DNA of 64,000 nucleotides from Hyphomonas sp. (GTDB taxonomy: Bacteria > Pseudomonadota > Alphaproteobacteria > Caulobacterales > Hyphomonadaceae): the NCBI GenBank assembly GCA_002700305.1, contig PACZ01000024.1, positions 186,001 through 250,000 on the forward strand, given 5' to 3'. Below the pieces are notes generated by a model. The model was not told where the DNA came from, ran no database searches, and worked only from the letters and a program-made list of their open reading frames with translations. Below are positions 27,479 through 36,323 of this stretch, piece after piece. A program made the position numbers and the translations under genes. The stretch's first letter is position 1. Each line of letters begins with the position of its first letter.

Positions 27479-27496
27479 TCTGAACTCAGATCAGGC
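27473..27496. terminator. perfect 11-bp hairpin spanning both convergent stop codons
   Basis: GCCTGATCTGA and TCAGATCAGGC form an exact 11-bp inverted repeat with a 2-base loop. It contains the stop of the 2OG oxygenase (27476-27478) and of thiG (27486-27488). No T tract follows on either strand, so intrinsic termination is uncertain; it may protect the 3' ends or act as a bidirectional block. Confidence 0.4.
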
Positions 27497-28256
27497 CCGC
27501 CAGCGGAGAACTCGGGTCAGCATACATCTTCTTGGACATGCGGCCGGCGAGGTAGGCTTCGCGGCCTGCGATGACGGCGTGCTTCATCGCAGACGCCATG
27601 AGGACCGGATCTTTTGCCGCCGCGATGGCTGTATTCATCAGAACGCCGTCGCAGCCGAGTTCCATTGCGATCGCAGCATCTGACGCGGTGCCGACCCCTG
27701 CATCGACAATTACCGGCACGCGGCTCTGCTCGACGATGAGGCGGATGTTGACCGGATTCATGATGCCAAGGCCCGATCCGATCAGGGAGCCGAGCGGCAT
27801 GATTGCGCAGCAGCCGGCGTCTTCCAGCATCTTTGCGTACACCGGATCATCAGAGCAGTAGACCATGACTTCAAAGCCATCAGCGATGAGCGCCTCAGCA
27901 GCTTTGAGCGTCTCCGGCATGTTCGGGTAGAGCGTCTTCTGGTCCGCCAGCACTTCGAGTTTGACCAGGTTCCAGCCACCCGCTTCCCGGGCGAGCCGCA
28001 AGGTGCGCACCGCCTCATCCGCTGTGAAGCAACCCGCCGTGTTCGGCAGGTAGGTAAACTCATCCGGCTTTACAAAGTCCGTCAGCCGCTCCTCGTCCGG
28101 ATTGGACAGGTTCACCCGCCGGAGCGCGACGGTGACAATCTCTGCCCCGGCCGCCCGGGCGGCATCTGCATTCTGTTGATAGGACGAATACTTCCCGGTC
28201 CCCACGATCAGGCGCGAGGCATAGGACTTACCGGCGATAATCAGGGGGTCGTTCAC
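27486..28256 (-). CDS. thiG: thiazole synthase ThiG
   Basis: A 256-residue TIM-barrel enzyme that forms the thiazole ring of thiamine from 1-deoxyxylulose 5-phosphate, dehydroglycine and the ThiS thiocarboxylate. It has the family pattern [10 protein letters not shown], the Schiff-base lysine in [19 protein letters not shown] and the phosphate-binding [11 protein letters not shown]. thiS lies 48 bp upstream on the same strand, so the two form a minimal operon; thiE and others are not in the window. Confidence 0.96.
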   Translation of the reverse strand: MNDPLIIAGKSYASRLIVGTGKYSSYQQNADAARAAGAEIVTVALRRVNLSNPDEERLTDFVKPDEFTYLPNTAGCFTADEAVRTLRLAREAGGWNLVKLEVLADQKTLYPNMPETLKAAEALIADGFEVMVYCSDDPVYAKMLEDAGCCAIMPLGSLIGSGLGIMNPVNIRLIVEQSRVPVIVDAGVGTASDAAIAMELGCDGVLMNTAIAAAKDPVLMASAMKHAVIAGREAYLAGRMSKKMYADPSSPLAGLI

Positions 28257-28304
28257 GAGAGACTTCCAATTCTTCTGAGGCCAACTTGGTACAGGAGAGG
28301 CAGA

Positions 28305-28517
28305 TCAACCGCCACCAACGAACTGCACCACTTCAATCCGGTCTCCATCCTCCAGAACGGTGGACGCATGTTCGGATTTTGGCACGATTTCCAGGTTCCG
28401 TTCGATCGCGACACCGCGGGAATCACGTCCCTCTGCGCCCGAGATCAGCGCCACAAGCATGGCGACGGTTGTGCCGGGCTCTATTTCGCGGGTTTCCCCG
28501 TTCAGCGTAATTGTCAT
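28305..28517 (-). CDS. thiS: sulfur carrier protein ThiS
   Basis: A 70-residue ubiquitin-like sulfur carrier ending in V-G-G-G. The C-terminal Gly is adenylated and thiocarboxylated and delivers sulfur to ThiG. I start it at the ATG at 28517 (M-T-I-T-L-N-G-E), the usual ThiS beginning; an in-frame ATG five codons upstream is possible. No THI-box riboswitch could be recognised in the 65 bp between thiS and the divergent aroQ. Confidence 0.88.
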   Translation of the reverse strand: MTITLNGETREIEPGTTVAMLVALISGAEGRDSRGVAIERNLEIVPKSEHASTVLEDGDRIEVVQFVGGG

Positions 28518-28582
28518 CCGCTGTAACTCCATGCGTCAGCAGGCCTTGCCTTGCCCGGCGTTACAGCGCAAGACAACACCCA

Positions 28583-29017
28583 ATGGTGAAGCCGATATAT
28601 GTCCTCGGAGGCCCGAACCTCAACCTGCTGGGAACGCGGGAACCGGACATTTATGGCCGGGACACGCTTGATGACATTCATGCGCGCCTGAAGGCACAGG
28701 CCGGAGACACGCCGATTGAGGCCCGCCAGACCAATTCCGAAGGCGAGCTGGTCACATGGATCCAGGAGGCTTCCAGGGAAGCGTCCGCCGTGATTCTCAA
28801 TGCCGGCGCCTACACCCACACATCCGTCGCACTTCACGATGCTCTGCGCGCCTGCGCGGTGCCGGTCATCGAAGTGCACCTCTCAAATCCTGCCGCCCGA
28901 GAGGCTTTTCGGCAGGTGAATTATGTCGCGCCAGCGGTGAACGCATCGATTGCGGGCCTTGGCGCCTATGGTTATGAGCTTGCCCTGATGGCCGCGCTAA
29001 AGCTGTCGGGAAAATAA
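28583..29017 (+). CDS. aroQ: type II 3-dehydroquinate dehydratase
   Basis: A 144-residue dodecameric dehydratase of the shikimate pathway. It carries [13 protein letters not shown] with the catalytic Tyr just after (D-I-Y-G), [15 protein letters not shown] and E-V-H-L-S-N with the catalytic His. accB follows after 14 bases, an arrangement common in alphaproteobacteria. The ATG at 28583 gives the expected [11 protein letters not shown] start. Confidence 0.95.
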   Translation: MVKPIYVLGGPNLNLLGTREPDIYGRDTLDDIHARLKAQAGDTPIEARQTNSEGELVTWIQEASREASAVILNAGAYTHTSVALHDALRACAVPVIEVHLSNPAAREAFRQVNYVAPAVNASIAGLGAYGYELALMAALKLSGK

Positions 29018-29031
29018 GGGACGATAGATCC

Positions 29032-29505
29032 ATGAGCACTGGCAAGAACAAGCTGGATACCGGACTCGTCCGGGAACTCGCCGCCATCCTTCGCGAGGCG
29101 GACCTGGGAGAAATTGAAGTTGAACACGAGGGCCTTCGGGTGCGTGTCAGCAAGCCGACCCCGCCGGTCGTACAAGCTGCTGTGGCCGCGCCGGCCCCTG
29201 TCGCAGCCGCACCTGCCCCGGCAGCCGCTGCTGCGCCAGCTGCCGCTGCAGAAGCTGCGCCCGCAACGCCTGACAATGCAATCAAGTCGCCGATGGTCGG
29301 CACGGCCTATCTCTCGCCGGAGCCCGGTGCCAAGGCGTTCGTGTCGGTTGGCGACAAGGTGAAAAAGGGCGACACGCTGATGCTTGTCGAAGCCATGAAG
29401 ACCTTCAATCCGGTCGAGGCGGACCGCGCTGGCACGGTAAAGGCCATCTATGTCACCGATTCCCAGCCAGTCGAATTTGGCGAGCCGCTCATTCTGATCG
29501 AATAG
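29032..29505 (+). CDS. accB: acetyl-CoA carboxylase biotin carboxyl carrier protein
   Basis: A 157-residue carrier. The N-terminal part holds an [12 protein letters not shown] segment, then an Ala/Pro-rich hinge (about 47-80), then the biotinyl domain with E-A-M-K123-T, Lys123 being the biotinylation site. It shuttles carboxybiotin between AccC and the carboxyltransferase for malonyl-CoA synthesis. It is spaced one base from accC (TAG-C-ATG), a tight operon. Malonyl-CoA is also the extender for the Pfa synthase 4-16 kb away. Confidence 0.96.
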   Translation: MSTGKNKLDTGLVRELAAILREADLGEIEVEHEGLRVRVSKPTPPVVQAAVAAPAPVAAAPAPAAAAAPAAAAEAAPATPDNAIKSPMVGTAYLSPEPGAKAFVSVGDKVKKGDTLMLVEAMKTFNPVEADRAGTVKAIYVTDSQPVEFGEPLILIE

Positions 29506-29506
29506 C

Positions 29507-30886
29507 ATGACCGAACAACGTACCATCCAGAAGGTCCTCATCGCGAACCGCGGTGAGATCGCGCTGCGTATTCACCGCGCTTGCAAGGAAATGGGCCTGC
29601 AGACCGTCGTCGTGCACTCAGAGGCCGACCGGGACGCCATGGCCGTCCGCCTGGCAGATGAAAGCGTCTGCATCGGGCCGCCCCCCTCCTCGCAGAGCTA
29701 TCTCAAGAAATCCCAGATCCTGGCAGCAGCCGAGATCACAGGAGCGGATGCCATCCATCCAGGCTACGGCTTCCTGTCCGAGAACGCCCAGTTCGCGGAA
29801 ATGGTCGAAGCCCACGGCCTCGCCTTTATCGGCCCGACGGCTGAGCATATCCGGGTCATGGGCGACAAGATCGCGGCCAAGCAGGCCATGATCGATGCCG
29901 GCGTCCCCTGCGTACCGGGATCGGAAGGCGCAATCTCCTCAATCTCCGACGCCAAGAAGGCAGCCAAGAAAATCGGGTTCCCGGTTCTGGTGAAAGCGTC
30001 TGCAGGCGGCGGCGGCCGCGGCATGAAACTCGCCAAGACCGAAGCCGACCTTGAGAACGCTGTCCGGACCGCAAAGACAGAAGCAAAAGCTGCTTTTGGT
30101 GACGATGCCGTCTATCTCGAGAAATACCTTCAGGGCCCCCGGCACATCGAAGTGCAGGTGATCGCGGATACCCATGGCAATGTTGCGCACCTCTGGGAGC
30201 GCGATTGCTCCCTGCAGCGCCGCAATCAGAAAGTATTCGAGGAGGCCCCGTCCCCGGCTCTCACTCAGGCCCAGCGCGAAGAGATCGGTACGATCTGCGC
30301 CAAGGCCATGGAGAAGCTCGGCTATCGCGGCGCCGGTACGATCGAGTTCCTCTATGAAGACGGCCGGTTCTATTTCATTGAAATGAACACCCGCCTGCAG
30401 GTCGAACACCCGGTAACCGAAATGATCACCGGCATCGATCTCGTGCGTGAACAGATCCGCATCGCGGAAGGCAAGAAACTGTCATTCTCTCAGGATGACG
30501 TCCTGCTCGTCGGCCATGCCATCGAATGCCGGATCAATGCCGAACATCCGGAGACGTTCGTCCCCTCTCCGGGCCTGATCTCTGACTTCCATGCTCCGGG
30601 CGGCCCCGATGTGCGCCTGGATAGCGCGGCCTATGCGGGGTACCGGATTCCGCCGCACTATGACTCCCTGATCGGGAAGCTCATCGTGCACGGCCGTACA
30701 CGCCGGGAATGCCTGATGCGTCTTCGCCGTGCCCTGTCGGAAATGGTTGTGGGCGGAGTTTACACGACGCTCGATCTGCACCGACGCCTCGTCGAAAACG
30801 AAGACGTCCAGAACGGTGACTACAATATTCACTGGCTGGAAAAATTCCTCGCCGAGAACAAGATCGCTCCGGAAGAAAAAGCCTAG
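29507..30886 (+). CDS. accC: acetyl-CoA carboxylase biotin carboxylase
   Basis: A 459-residue ATP-grasp enzyme carboxylating biotin on AccB. It has [15 protein letters not shown] at the start, the glycine-rich ATP loop [23 protein letters not shown] and [12 protein letters not shown] with the metal-binding and catalytic residues. Length is typical. Stop is at 30886, before aat. Confidence 0.97.
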   Translation: MTEQRTIQKVLIANRGEIALRIHRACKEMGLQTVVVHSEADRDAMAVRLADESVCIGPPPSSQSYLKKSQILAAAEITGADAIHPGYGFLSENAQFAEMVEAHGLAFIGPTAEHIRVMGDKIAAKQAMIDAGVPCVPGSEGAISSISDAKKAAKKIGFPVLVKASAGGGGRGMKLAKTEADLENAVRTAKTEAKAAFGDDAVYLEKYLQGPRHIEVQVIADTHGNVAHLWERDCSLQRRNQKVFEEAPSPALTQAQREEIGTICAKAMEKLGYRGAGTIEFLYEDGRFYFIEMNTRLQVEHPVTEMITGIDLVREQIRIAEGKKLSFSQDDVLLVGHAIECRINAEHPETFVPSPGLISDFHAPGGPDVRLDSAAYAGYRIPPHYDSLIGKLIVHGRTRRECLMRLRRALSEMVVGGVYTTLDLHRRLVENEDVQNGDYNIHWLEKFLAENKIAPEEKA

Positions 30887-30939
30887 CGCGGCGCAGCGTC
30901 CGATAGACATGAGCCCAGTGGGATAACCATATAGGTCTC

Positions 30940-31608
30940 ATGTCTGCTCGGTTTGGCACCAATGACCTGCTCGCCTGCTACCGGCGAGGCGTGTTCCCCA
31001 TGGGGGATGCGCGCGATGATCCGAATCTGTTCCTTGTGGATCCGGACATGCGCGGCATTCTTCCGCTGGATGGCTTCCACATTCCAAAACGCCTGAAGCG
31101 CCGGGTCAGACAGGAACCGTACCGCGTCACGGCTGACACCGCTTTCACCCGGGTCATGGAGATGTGCGCCGAAAGCGCTGAGGACCGGGAGACGACCTGG
31201 ATCAACTCGACGATCCTGAACCTCTACAGCGCTCTCCACCGCGAAGGTCACGCCCACTCCGTCGAATGCTGGGATGAGTCGGGCGAGCTGGTCGGCGGAT
31301 TGTATGGGGTCGCCGTCGGCGGTGCCTTTTTTGGCGAAAGCATGTTCTCGCGGGCGACGGATGCGTCGAAGATTGCCCTGGTCCATCTGGCCGCCCGCCT
31401 GATCGAAGGCGGGTTCACGCTTCTGGATGCGCAGTTTCACAACCCGCATCTGGAACAGTTCGGACTAATCGAAATCCCGCGCGCGGACTTCAAACGCCGG
31501 CTCAAGGCGGCGCTTGTCGTGGACGCGGACTTTTACTGCGGCCGCTCCGGGGCATCCGGCAGTTTCACAGGATCCGGCGCGGTGCAGCGGATCACCCAGA
31601 CATCGTAG
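30940..31608 (+). CDS. aat: leucyl/phenylalanyl-tRNA--protein transferase
   Basis: A 222-residue cytoplasmic GNAT-fold transferase that puts Leu or Phe on N-terminal Arg/Lys, creating ClpS/ClpAP N-degrons. Family hallmarks are G-V-F-P-M in the N-terminal region, T-W-I-N-S, H-S-V-E-C-W, L-V-G-G-L-Y-G-V and F-F-G-E-S-M-F-S. The distal 76 bases overlap the 3' end of the convergent DUF2155 gene, unusually long for this window; the last 30 residues lie beyond the conserved domain. Confidence 0.93.
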   Translation: MSARFGTNDLLACYRRGVFPMGDARDDPNLFLVDPDMRGILPLDGFHIPKRLKRRVRQEPYRVTADTAFTRVMEMCAESAEDRETTWINSTILNLYSALHREGHAHSVECWDESGELVGGLYGVAVGGAFFGESMFSRATDASKIALVHLAARLIEGGFTLLDAQFHNPHLEQFGLIEIPRADFKRRLKAALVVDADFYCGRSGASGSFTGSGAVQRITQTS

Positions 31609-31997
31609 ACCGGGTGCTCCAGAGCGCTGAGACCGGGTGAAGAGGCATACATCCAGCCCGAGAAGAGTTCCGGGTTCTCTTCACTCACCGTCTCCACGGC
31701 ATTTGCGTCAACGGCAGCATCCATTGTCTCGACCGCGACAGGCTGCGTCGAAAAGATCTTCAGGAATGCCGCGCTTTCAGGCGCCTCTTCCGGCGGGGTC
31801 TGGTAGCAGACTTCCAGCTCCACTCTGAGGGAGCCGAAGACAACCGGCTGGCCGACGAAGACTTCGATATCCGTCGAGCGTCCGGTGATCTTGTCGAGCG
31901 CCCGCAGCGTTGCCTTGTCTTTCTGGACGAAGGTTGCGGCATGCGCCGCTCCGACCAGTCCGGCTATGACAACAGCTGAAACAAGCGCTCGAAACAT
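31533..31997 (-). CDS. DUF2155 domain secreted protein
   Basis: A 154-residue protein with a signal peptide (about 1-20, ending A-H-A-A) and the alphaproteobacterial DUF2155 core: L-R-A-L-D-K-I-T-G-R-S, F-G-S-L, V-C-Y-Q-T-P-P-E-E and the late S-G-W-M-Y-A-S-S-P-G-L-S-A-L-E-H-P-V-Y-D-V-W sequence. The two cysteines could pair in the periplasm. Function is not known. It overlaps the upstream mlaD-like stop by one base (TAATG) and its 3' end runs 76 bases into aat. Confidence 0.85.
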   Translation of the reverse strand: MFRALVSAVVIAGLVGAAHAATFVQKDKATLRALDKITGRSTDIEVFVGQPVVFGSLRVELEVCYQTPPEEAPESAAFLKIFSTQPVAVETMDAAVDANAVETVSEENPELFSGWMYASSPGLSALEHPVYDVWVIRCTAPDPVKLPDAPERPQ

Positions 31998-32539
31998 TAT
32001 TGATCTCCATCCGCTGGATAGGGGTCGCCGGCCGGATAGGCGTCATCCGATGCAGACGAAGACGCACCGGCAGACCCGGCGTCTCCACCGCCGCCACCGG
32101 AGGCGAAGGACGCAAACAGCGTCAGCAGATCGACGCTGCCGCGTGTGTATTTGACTTCGCCAGTTCCATCCTGCGGCAGGTTATCGAAGCTGCCGCCCGG
32201 TTCCAGGGCCACATAAGCTCCGCCGAGAAGACCGTCTGTCGAGATGCGGGCGTCGGTATCGTCCGGCAGCGCCCATTTCTTGTCGAGGCTCATCGTCAGC
32301 ACGGCTTCGAATCGTTTCGGGTCGCCGTCAATCGCCTTGACGACGCCGGCCTTCACGCCGGCGATCCGCACATCGGCGCCCCGGTCAATGCCGCTGATAT
32401 TGTTGAAGCGTGCAGTCAGTTCATACCGGTCCGGACCTGCCGACGCTTCCCCGCCGCGGTCGATCGCGAACCAGAGGAAAACGCCTGCGACGGCGATCAC
32501 TGCCGCGCCGACGAGGGATTCGAACATCGACTCACGCAT
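31997..32539 (-). CDS. MlaD-family (MCE domain) lipid-transport protein
   Basis: A 180-residue inner-membrane-anchored protein. One transmembrane segment (about 8-26) is followed by an MCE domain: F-N-N-I-S-G-I-D-R-G-A-D-V-R-I-A-G-V-K-A-G-V-V, and S-T-D-G-L-L-G-G-A-Y-V-A-L-E-P-G-G. The tail is Gly/Ser/Ala-rich. MlaD proteins form periplasmic hexamers that hand phospholipids between outer membrane and the MlaFE transporter. mlaE and mlaF are not adjacent. Start chosen at M-R-E-S-M-F-E-S; a start 24 bases upstream is also possible. It overlaps the NDUFA12 stop by 8 bases. Confidence 0.87.
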   Translation of the reverse strand: MRESMFESLVGAAVIAVAGVFLWFAIDRGGEASAGPDRYELTARFNNISGIDRGADVRIAGVKAGVVKAIDGDPKRFEAVLTMSLDKKWALPDDTDARISTDGLLGGAYVALEPGGSFDNLPQDGTGEVKYTRGSVDLLTLFASFASGGGGGDAGSAGASSSASDDAYPAGDPYPADGDQ

Positions 32540-32924
32540 CGGGAGACCACGCCTCATAGTCACCCGTTGCCTTCTGGCGATGACCGCCCGTGGACAGGCT
32601 GCCTTTGGGCTTTGTGGCCCAGGGCGTTCCGGTCATGTTGGGCTTGTGATCGGTTTCCCACTCGCGCCGGGTGAGCGGCGACTTGGTCGGCGGCTCATCT
32701 ACGGTGTGATGCAGCCAGCCATGCCAGTCGGCCGGCACTTTCGACGGCTCTGCGAGGCCTTTGTACATGACGTAACGACGGCGGCGGCCTTCGAGAGAAG
32801 GCTTGCGCTCTTCGTAGTATTTGTTGCCGTATTCGTCTGTTCCGACGAATGTGGAACGCCGTCCGATATCGAACGCTGCACCGAGCGTATGGCCGCTCCA
32901 CCAGGTAAAGAGTTGCTTCAGCAT
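32532..32924 (-). CDS. NDUFA12-like accessory subunit of respiratory complex I
   Basis: A 130-residue protein with the NDUFA12/B17.2 core: L-G-A-A-F-D-I-G-R-R-S-T-F-V-G-T-D-E-Y-G-N-K-Y-Y-E, R-R-Y-V-M-Y, and P-A-D-W-H-G-W-L-H-H with D-E-P-P. In alphaproteobacteria and mitochondria it is a peripheral accessory subunit of NADH:ubiquinone oxidoreductase. The ATG at 32924 (M-L-K-Q-L-F-T-W-W) is the usual beginning; 12 extra codons upstream look spurious. It heads a three-gene minus-strand run with the mlaD-like and DUF2155 genes. Confidence 0.9.
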   Translation of the reverse strand: MLKQLFTWWSGHTLGAAFDIGRRSTFVGTDEYGNKYYEERKPSLEGRRRRYVMYKGLAEPSKVPADWHGWLHHTVDEPPTKSPLTRREWETDHKPNMTGTPWATKPKGSLSTGGHRQKATGDYEAWSPDA

Positions 32925-33126
32925 CGTATGGCCTGTCCTGCCGTGAGTTGGTGGCCGCAATATGGCGGCTCAGGGGCAACTAATCCATAGCGCCACCGCA
33001 GGCAATGCGGTGCAACTTCCCGCGTGCTCAGCCCATGGGAGCTGTCGCGGGAGTTGTTGTGCAGCGCTTGCCCCGGACGGTCTCAGGCGTCACGCTTGTT
33101 CAAGTGATTCGCTGGGGAGAATTGGC

Positions 33127-35397
33127 ATGAACGAGATGCAGGCGCATGAAATCCTGCGGGCAGCCGAATCGGATGGCCTGTTGTCGGAGCAGACCACGCT
33201 TTCCGAACTTTACCGAGGCGCAGGACGGCCTCCTCGGCGGCTAACTCCCGAGGCGCTCAAAGCCTCCGCGGCTGCTTGTTCTGCCGCAGCGCTCGTCAGC
33301 GTTTCCCAGCTCGCATCTGCTGAAATTCTCGAGCGATTCGGTGAGGCCCCGCGCAATGCAGACCTCGCCGAAGCCCTGGCGGCAGGATTGCCTCAGGATG
33401 TGCTGGAAGAAGCCTTGCGCCAGCCTGGCGGGTTTCAGCGCACTGCCGACTCGCTCCGCGCCTCCGCGGTCAGCGCCGCCGCGCCGCCGCCCGCCGTTTT
33501 CCAACCGGAAGCCCTCGACCCGGTTCTTGAGCAATTGCTGATCGGATCATTGCTCGAAGGTGCGGAAATCATCCTCACGCATGACAGCCTGCCAGCGGCT
33601 GGCTCAGCTGCCCGTATCCTCGATATCGCGATGGCCGTCGGACCGGATGGCCTTGAGGCGGACTATCTGCGGGAAGCCCTGGAGGCCGCCGGAGAAGAGA
33701 TGCCGGATGGGTCAGTGGTGATTGCCGGTCTGGCAGCCGCAATCATGTCCCTTGGAATCGATTATTCCTCACCGGAAGGCGCAGCCACTGCGGCGGCCCT
33801 TTGCGCCCTTGTGCGTTCCGGGGTGACGGGCGCAGCTTTGCCAGCTGCCCAGGCAAAAGTTTTGGGGCTTTCTGCTCAGAAAGCGTCCGGCAAACGGACC
33901 TGCAATGTGCTGATCCTGCCCATCGCGGATCTCGGAGCATTCCTGCCGGATTGCGAAAGCCATGGCACAGCGCCGCTCGCCACCGTCCTCGCATATGGCG
34001 ATGAGACACCGACCCTCTCGCGGGCCGGACGGCTCGGAATCGCCCACCATGCGCCGGAACGCCTGCCGATGGCCCTGGAACGAATCTCAGCCTCGGCAGA
34101 GTCGGACCTCGACCGTGCCCTCGGCCTGGACCGGTTGCGGGATCGCGGATTTTCAGAAGTGGCACTCGACAAAGTATCCAGAGCACTCGGCGAAGGCCTG
34201 CCCCTGAATGCGGCCTTCTCCCGCTGGGTGCTGGGGGACGAAGTCATCTCCAGCGACCTGAAACTCGCCCCGGAAGAGTTCGACGCGGACGGCGGCGGCC
34301 TTCTCTCAGCAATCGGCTTCTCACGGAAAGACATTCAGGCTGCGGAAACGACCATCGCCGGAGAAAATGGCGATGCGACCGCAGAAATCATGGCAGATTG
34401 CGGCCTACAGATCGGCGCGTCTCCGGAAGCTGAGATTGCCTTCGCGTCGGCCTGCGCAAAAGCGCTCGGCGGAAACGTTACACTCACCGTAGACGGCCGA
34501 GGTGGCCTCGACATGGCCGAAGCGGCGCTGGAGGCTGGTCTGTCCGTGCAACTGCTTGGCCACCGGGCACCTCCTTCGGACGAGGTCCAGGAGCGCATGG
34601 AGCACATCACCGCGCTCGCCGAGGAGATTGCCGCCGAAGCAGATGCGCCAGCAGCCATTTCACACCCTGTTCAGGCCGGTGAAGGTGCTGCCCGCACCCG
34701 CCTGCCAGACCGTCGGAAAGGGTACATCCAGAAAGCATCTGTCGGGGGGCACAAGGTCTACCTCCACACGGGTGAGTTTGAGGATGGATCTCTGGGCGAG
34801 ATCTTTATCGACATGCACAAGGAAGGCGCCGCCTTCCGGAGCCTGATGAACAATTTCGCCATCGCGACCTCGATCGGTCTTCAATATGGCGTGCCGCTGG
34901 AAGAGTTCGTCGACGCGTTCGTCTTTACGAGGTTCGAGCCCGCAGGCGCCGTGACCGGAAACGACCGGATCACGCGCGCAACGTCCATTCTCGACTATAT
35001 CTTCCGCGAGTTGGCTGTTTCCTATCTCGGCCGGGACGACCTGGCTGAAGTGGACGTTACTCATGACGGCCTTGGCCGGGGCGCAGGTGACGGAACGCGG
35101 ACAGAGGCGGCGCCATTTACGGAAGAAGCTGCTCAGATCATTTCCCGCGGTTTCTCGCGTGGCCAGCTGCCGGACAACATCGTGATTCTGGACCGGAAAC
35201 GCGCCCAGAAGCTCGCGGAAGAGGAAGCCGAAGCAGCAGAATCTGCCCTCGAGGAGGCTGAAACCGAAGAGCTGGACGCTCCCGACTATCTGGGCGACGC
35301 CTGCCCGGTTTGTGGCAGTTTCACCCTCTTCGAGATCAGCGAAGACGGTGACATCGAGTGTGATACCTGCGGCGAAGAATCCAGAAAACACAAATAA
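33127..35397 (+). CDS. class II ribonucleotide reductase-derived protein, catalytic core apparently lost
   Basis: A 756-residue protein. Residues about 527-650 match the C-terminal region of B12-dependent ribonucleotide reductase almost word for word ([47 protein letters not shown]). The tail has a Cys4 zinc-ribbon-like set (C726-x-x-C729, C745-x-x-C748), as in NrdJ. The preceding region (about 355-510) still resembles the NrdJ segment F-x-R-W-x-L-G...A-x-G-F-S but lacks N-P-C-G, the glycyl/thiyl-barrel and the P-T-G-T substrate loop. So it cannot be a working reductase. Role unknown, perhaps regulatory. GGGGAGA precedes ATG 33127. Confidence 0.78.
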   Translation: MNEMQAHEILRAAESDGLLSEQTTLSELYRGAGRPPRRLTPEALKASAAACSAAALVSVSQLASAEILERFGEAPRNADLAEALAAGLPQDVLEEALRQPGGFQRTADSLRASAVSAAAPPPAVFQPEALDPVLEQLLIGSLLEGAEIILTHDSLPAAGSAARILDIAMAVGPDGLEADYLREALEAAGEEMPDGSVVIAGLAAAIMSLGIDYSSPEGAATAAALCALVRSGVTGAALPAAQAKVLGLSAQKASGKRTCNVLILPIADLGAFLPDCESHGTAPLATVLAYGDETPTLSRAGRLGIAHHAPERLPMALERISASAESDLDRALGLDRLRDRGFSEVALDKVSRALGEGLPLNAAFSRWVLGDEVISSDLKLAPEEFDADGGGLLSAIGFSRKDIQAAETTIAGENGDATAEIMADCGLQIGASPEAEIAFASACAKALGGNVTLTVDGRGGLDMAEAALEAGLSVQLLGHRAPPSDEVQERMEHITALAEEIAAEADAPAAISHPVQAGEGAARTRLPDRRKGYIQKASVGGHKVYLHTGEFEDGSLGEIFIDMHKEGAAFRSLMNNFAIATSIGLQYGVPLEEFVDAFVFTRFEPAGAVTGNDRITRATSILDYIFRELAVSYLGRDDLAEVDVTHDGLGRGAGDGTRTEAAPFTEEAAQIISRGFSRGQLPDNIVILDRKRAQKLAEEEAEAAESALEEAETEELDAPDYLGDACPVCGSFTLFEISEDGDIECDTCGEESRKHK

Positions 35398-35539
35398 TTT
35401 CAAAGACCTTAGACATCTTGAGTGCCGATAGTCCCAGCCTGCAAGCGGTCATGGCAAATCTGCAACACATGTCACAATGAAACAGTGGTTACAGCTTGTT
35501 CAGTTTTGACCCGCAAAACAACGCTGTATCCAATTAGGC

Positions 35540-36256
35540 ATGATCCGGGTTCTGCTCAGCCTCGCCACCCTTATGGCCGTGACCTCATTCGGGGCTGCGG
35601 CACAGGAGCGCGCCAAACCGAGCCAGCCGGTCGCCTGGGCCCCCAGCTATGTCGGATCCTGCAGCGGCTGTAACCTTTCGGGACGCAACCTCACTGGCTG
35701 GACACTGAGCGGCGCGAACTATCGTGAAGCCAATCTCGAATACGCCTTCATGCGCGGAACCCAGGCACGTGAAACCAATTTCGAGGGAATCGTGGCGACT
35801 GGCGCCGACATGCGCGCGGCAGTCCTGACCTCTGCGAAACTTTCCGGTGCCAACCTCGTGAATGCCCGGATGCAGTCCGTCCAGGCTTCGGGCGCCGAAT
35901 TCAAGCAAAGCGTGCTCGTCGGAGCCAACCTGCAGAGAGCCATGCTTGTCGGGGCCAATTTTGCAGCTGCAAATCTTGCGACGGCAGCCCTTGAGGGCGC
36001 TGACTTTTCCGGCGCGAACCTGACGGGCGCGGATCTCAGCGGCACCATCATGATGTCGACCATTTTCAATGGCGCGAACCTGTCCCAGACAAAACTGGAT
36101 GCTGCCAACGCCCAGGGGGCGTCGTTCAAGGACGTGCGCTTTGTCGACGCAAACCTGACGGGGCTGATTGGCTGGCACGATGCGGATTTTGAAGGTGCGT
36201 GCGCATCACAGCGGACGCTGTTGCCGCGGGGCCTGACCCTTCCGGAATGCCAGTAA
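35540..36256 (+). CDS. secreted pentapeptide-repeat protein
   Basis: A 238-residue protein with a signal peptide (about 1-22, ending A-A-A-Q) and about 25 tandem A-x-L/F-x-x pentapeptides (S-G-A-N-L, V-G-A-N-F, T-G-A-D-L and similar) from residue 40 to 215. These build a right-handed quadrilateral beta-helix. Cysteines at the N-terminal cap (C-S-G-C) and C-terminal end (G-A-C...P-E-C) suggest disulfide capping in the periplasm. A bidirectional terminator follows at 36284. Function unknown. Confidence 0.85.
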   Translation: MIRVLLSLATLMAVTSFGAAAQERAKPSQPVAWAPSYVGSCSGCNLSGRNLTGWTLSGANYREANLEYAFMRGTQARETNFEGIVATGADMRAAVLTSAKLSGANLVNARMQSVQASGAEFKQSVLVGANLQRAMLVGANFAAANLATAALEGADFSGANLTGADLSGTIMMSTIFNGANLSQTKLDAANAQGASFKDVRFVDANLTGLIGWHDADFEGACASQRTLLPRGLTLPECQ

Positions 36257-36283
36257 GTCCGGCGTTGTTGGTACTAAAATTCA

Positions 36284-36316
36284 AAAGCCCGCGCCGATCA
36301 GATCAGCGCGGGCTTT
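36284..36316. terminator. bidirectional intrinsic terminator
   Basis: AAAGCCCGCGC (36284-36294) and GCGCGGGCTTT (36306-36316) make an 11-bp stem with an 11-base loop. To the right comes GATTTTTCT, and on the minus strand TTTTGAATTTT, so it can stop both the pentapeptide gene and aspS, which ends 7 bp away. Confidence 0.85.
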
Positions 36317-36323
36317 GATTTTT

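Noticed and set aside
28518-28582. TPP riboswitch upstream of thiS
   Set aside because: Only 65 bp between thiS and aroQ, and no CUGAGA/ACCUGA core was visible on the thiS strand.
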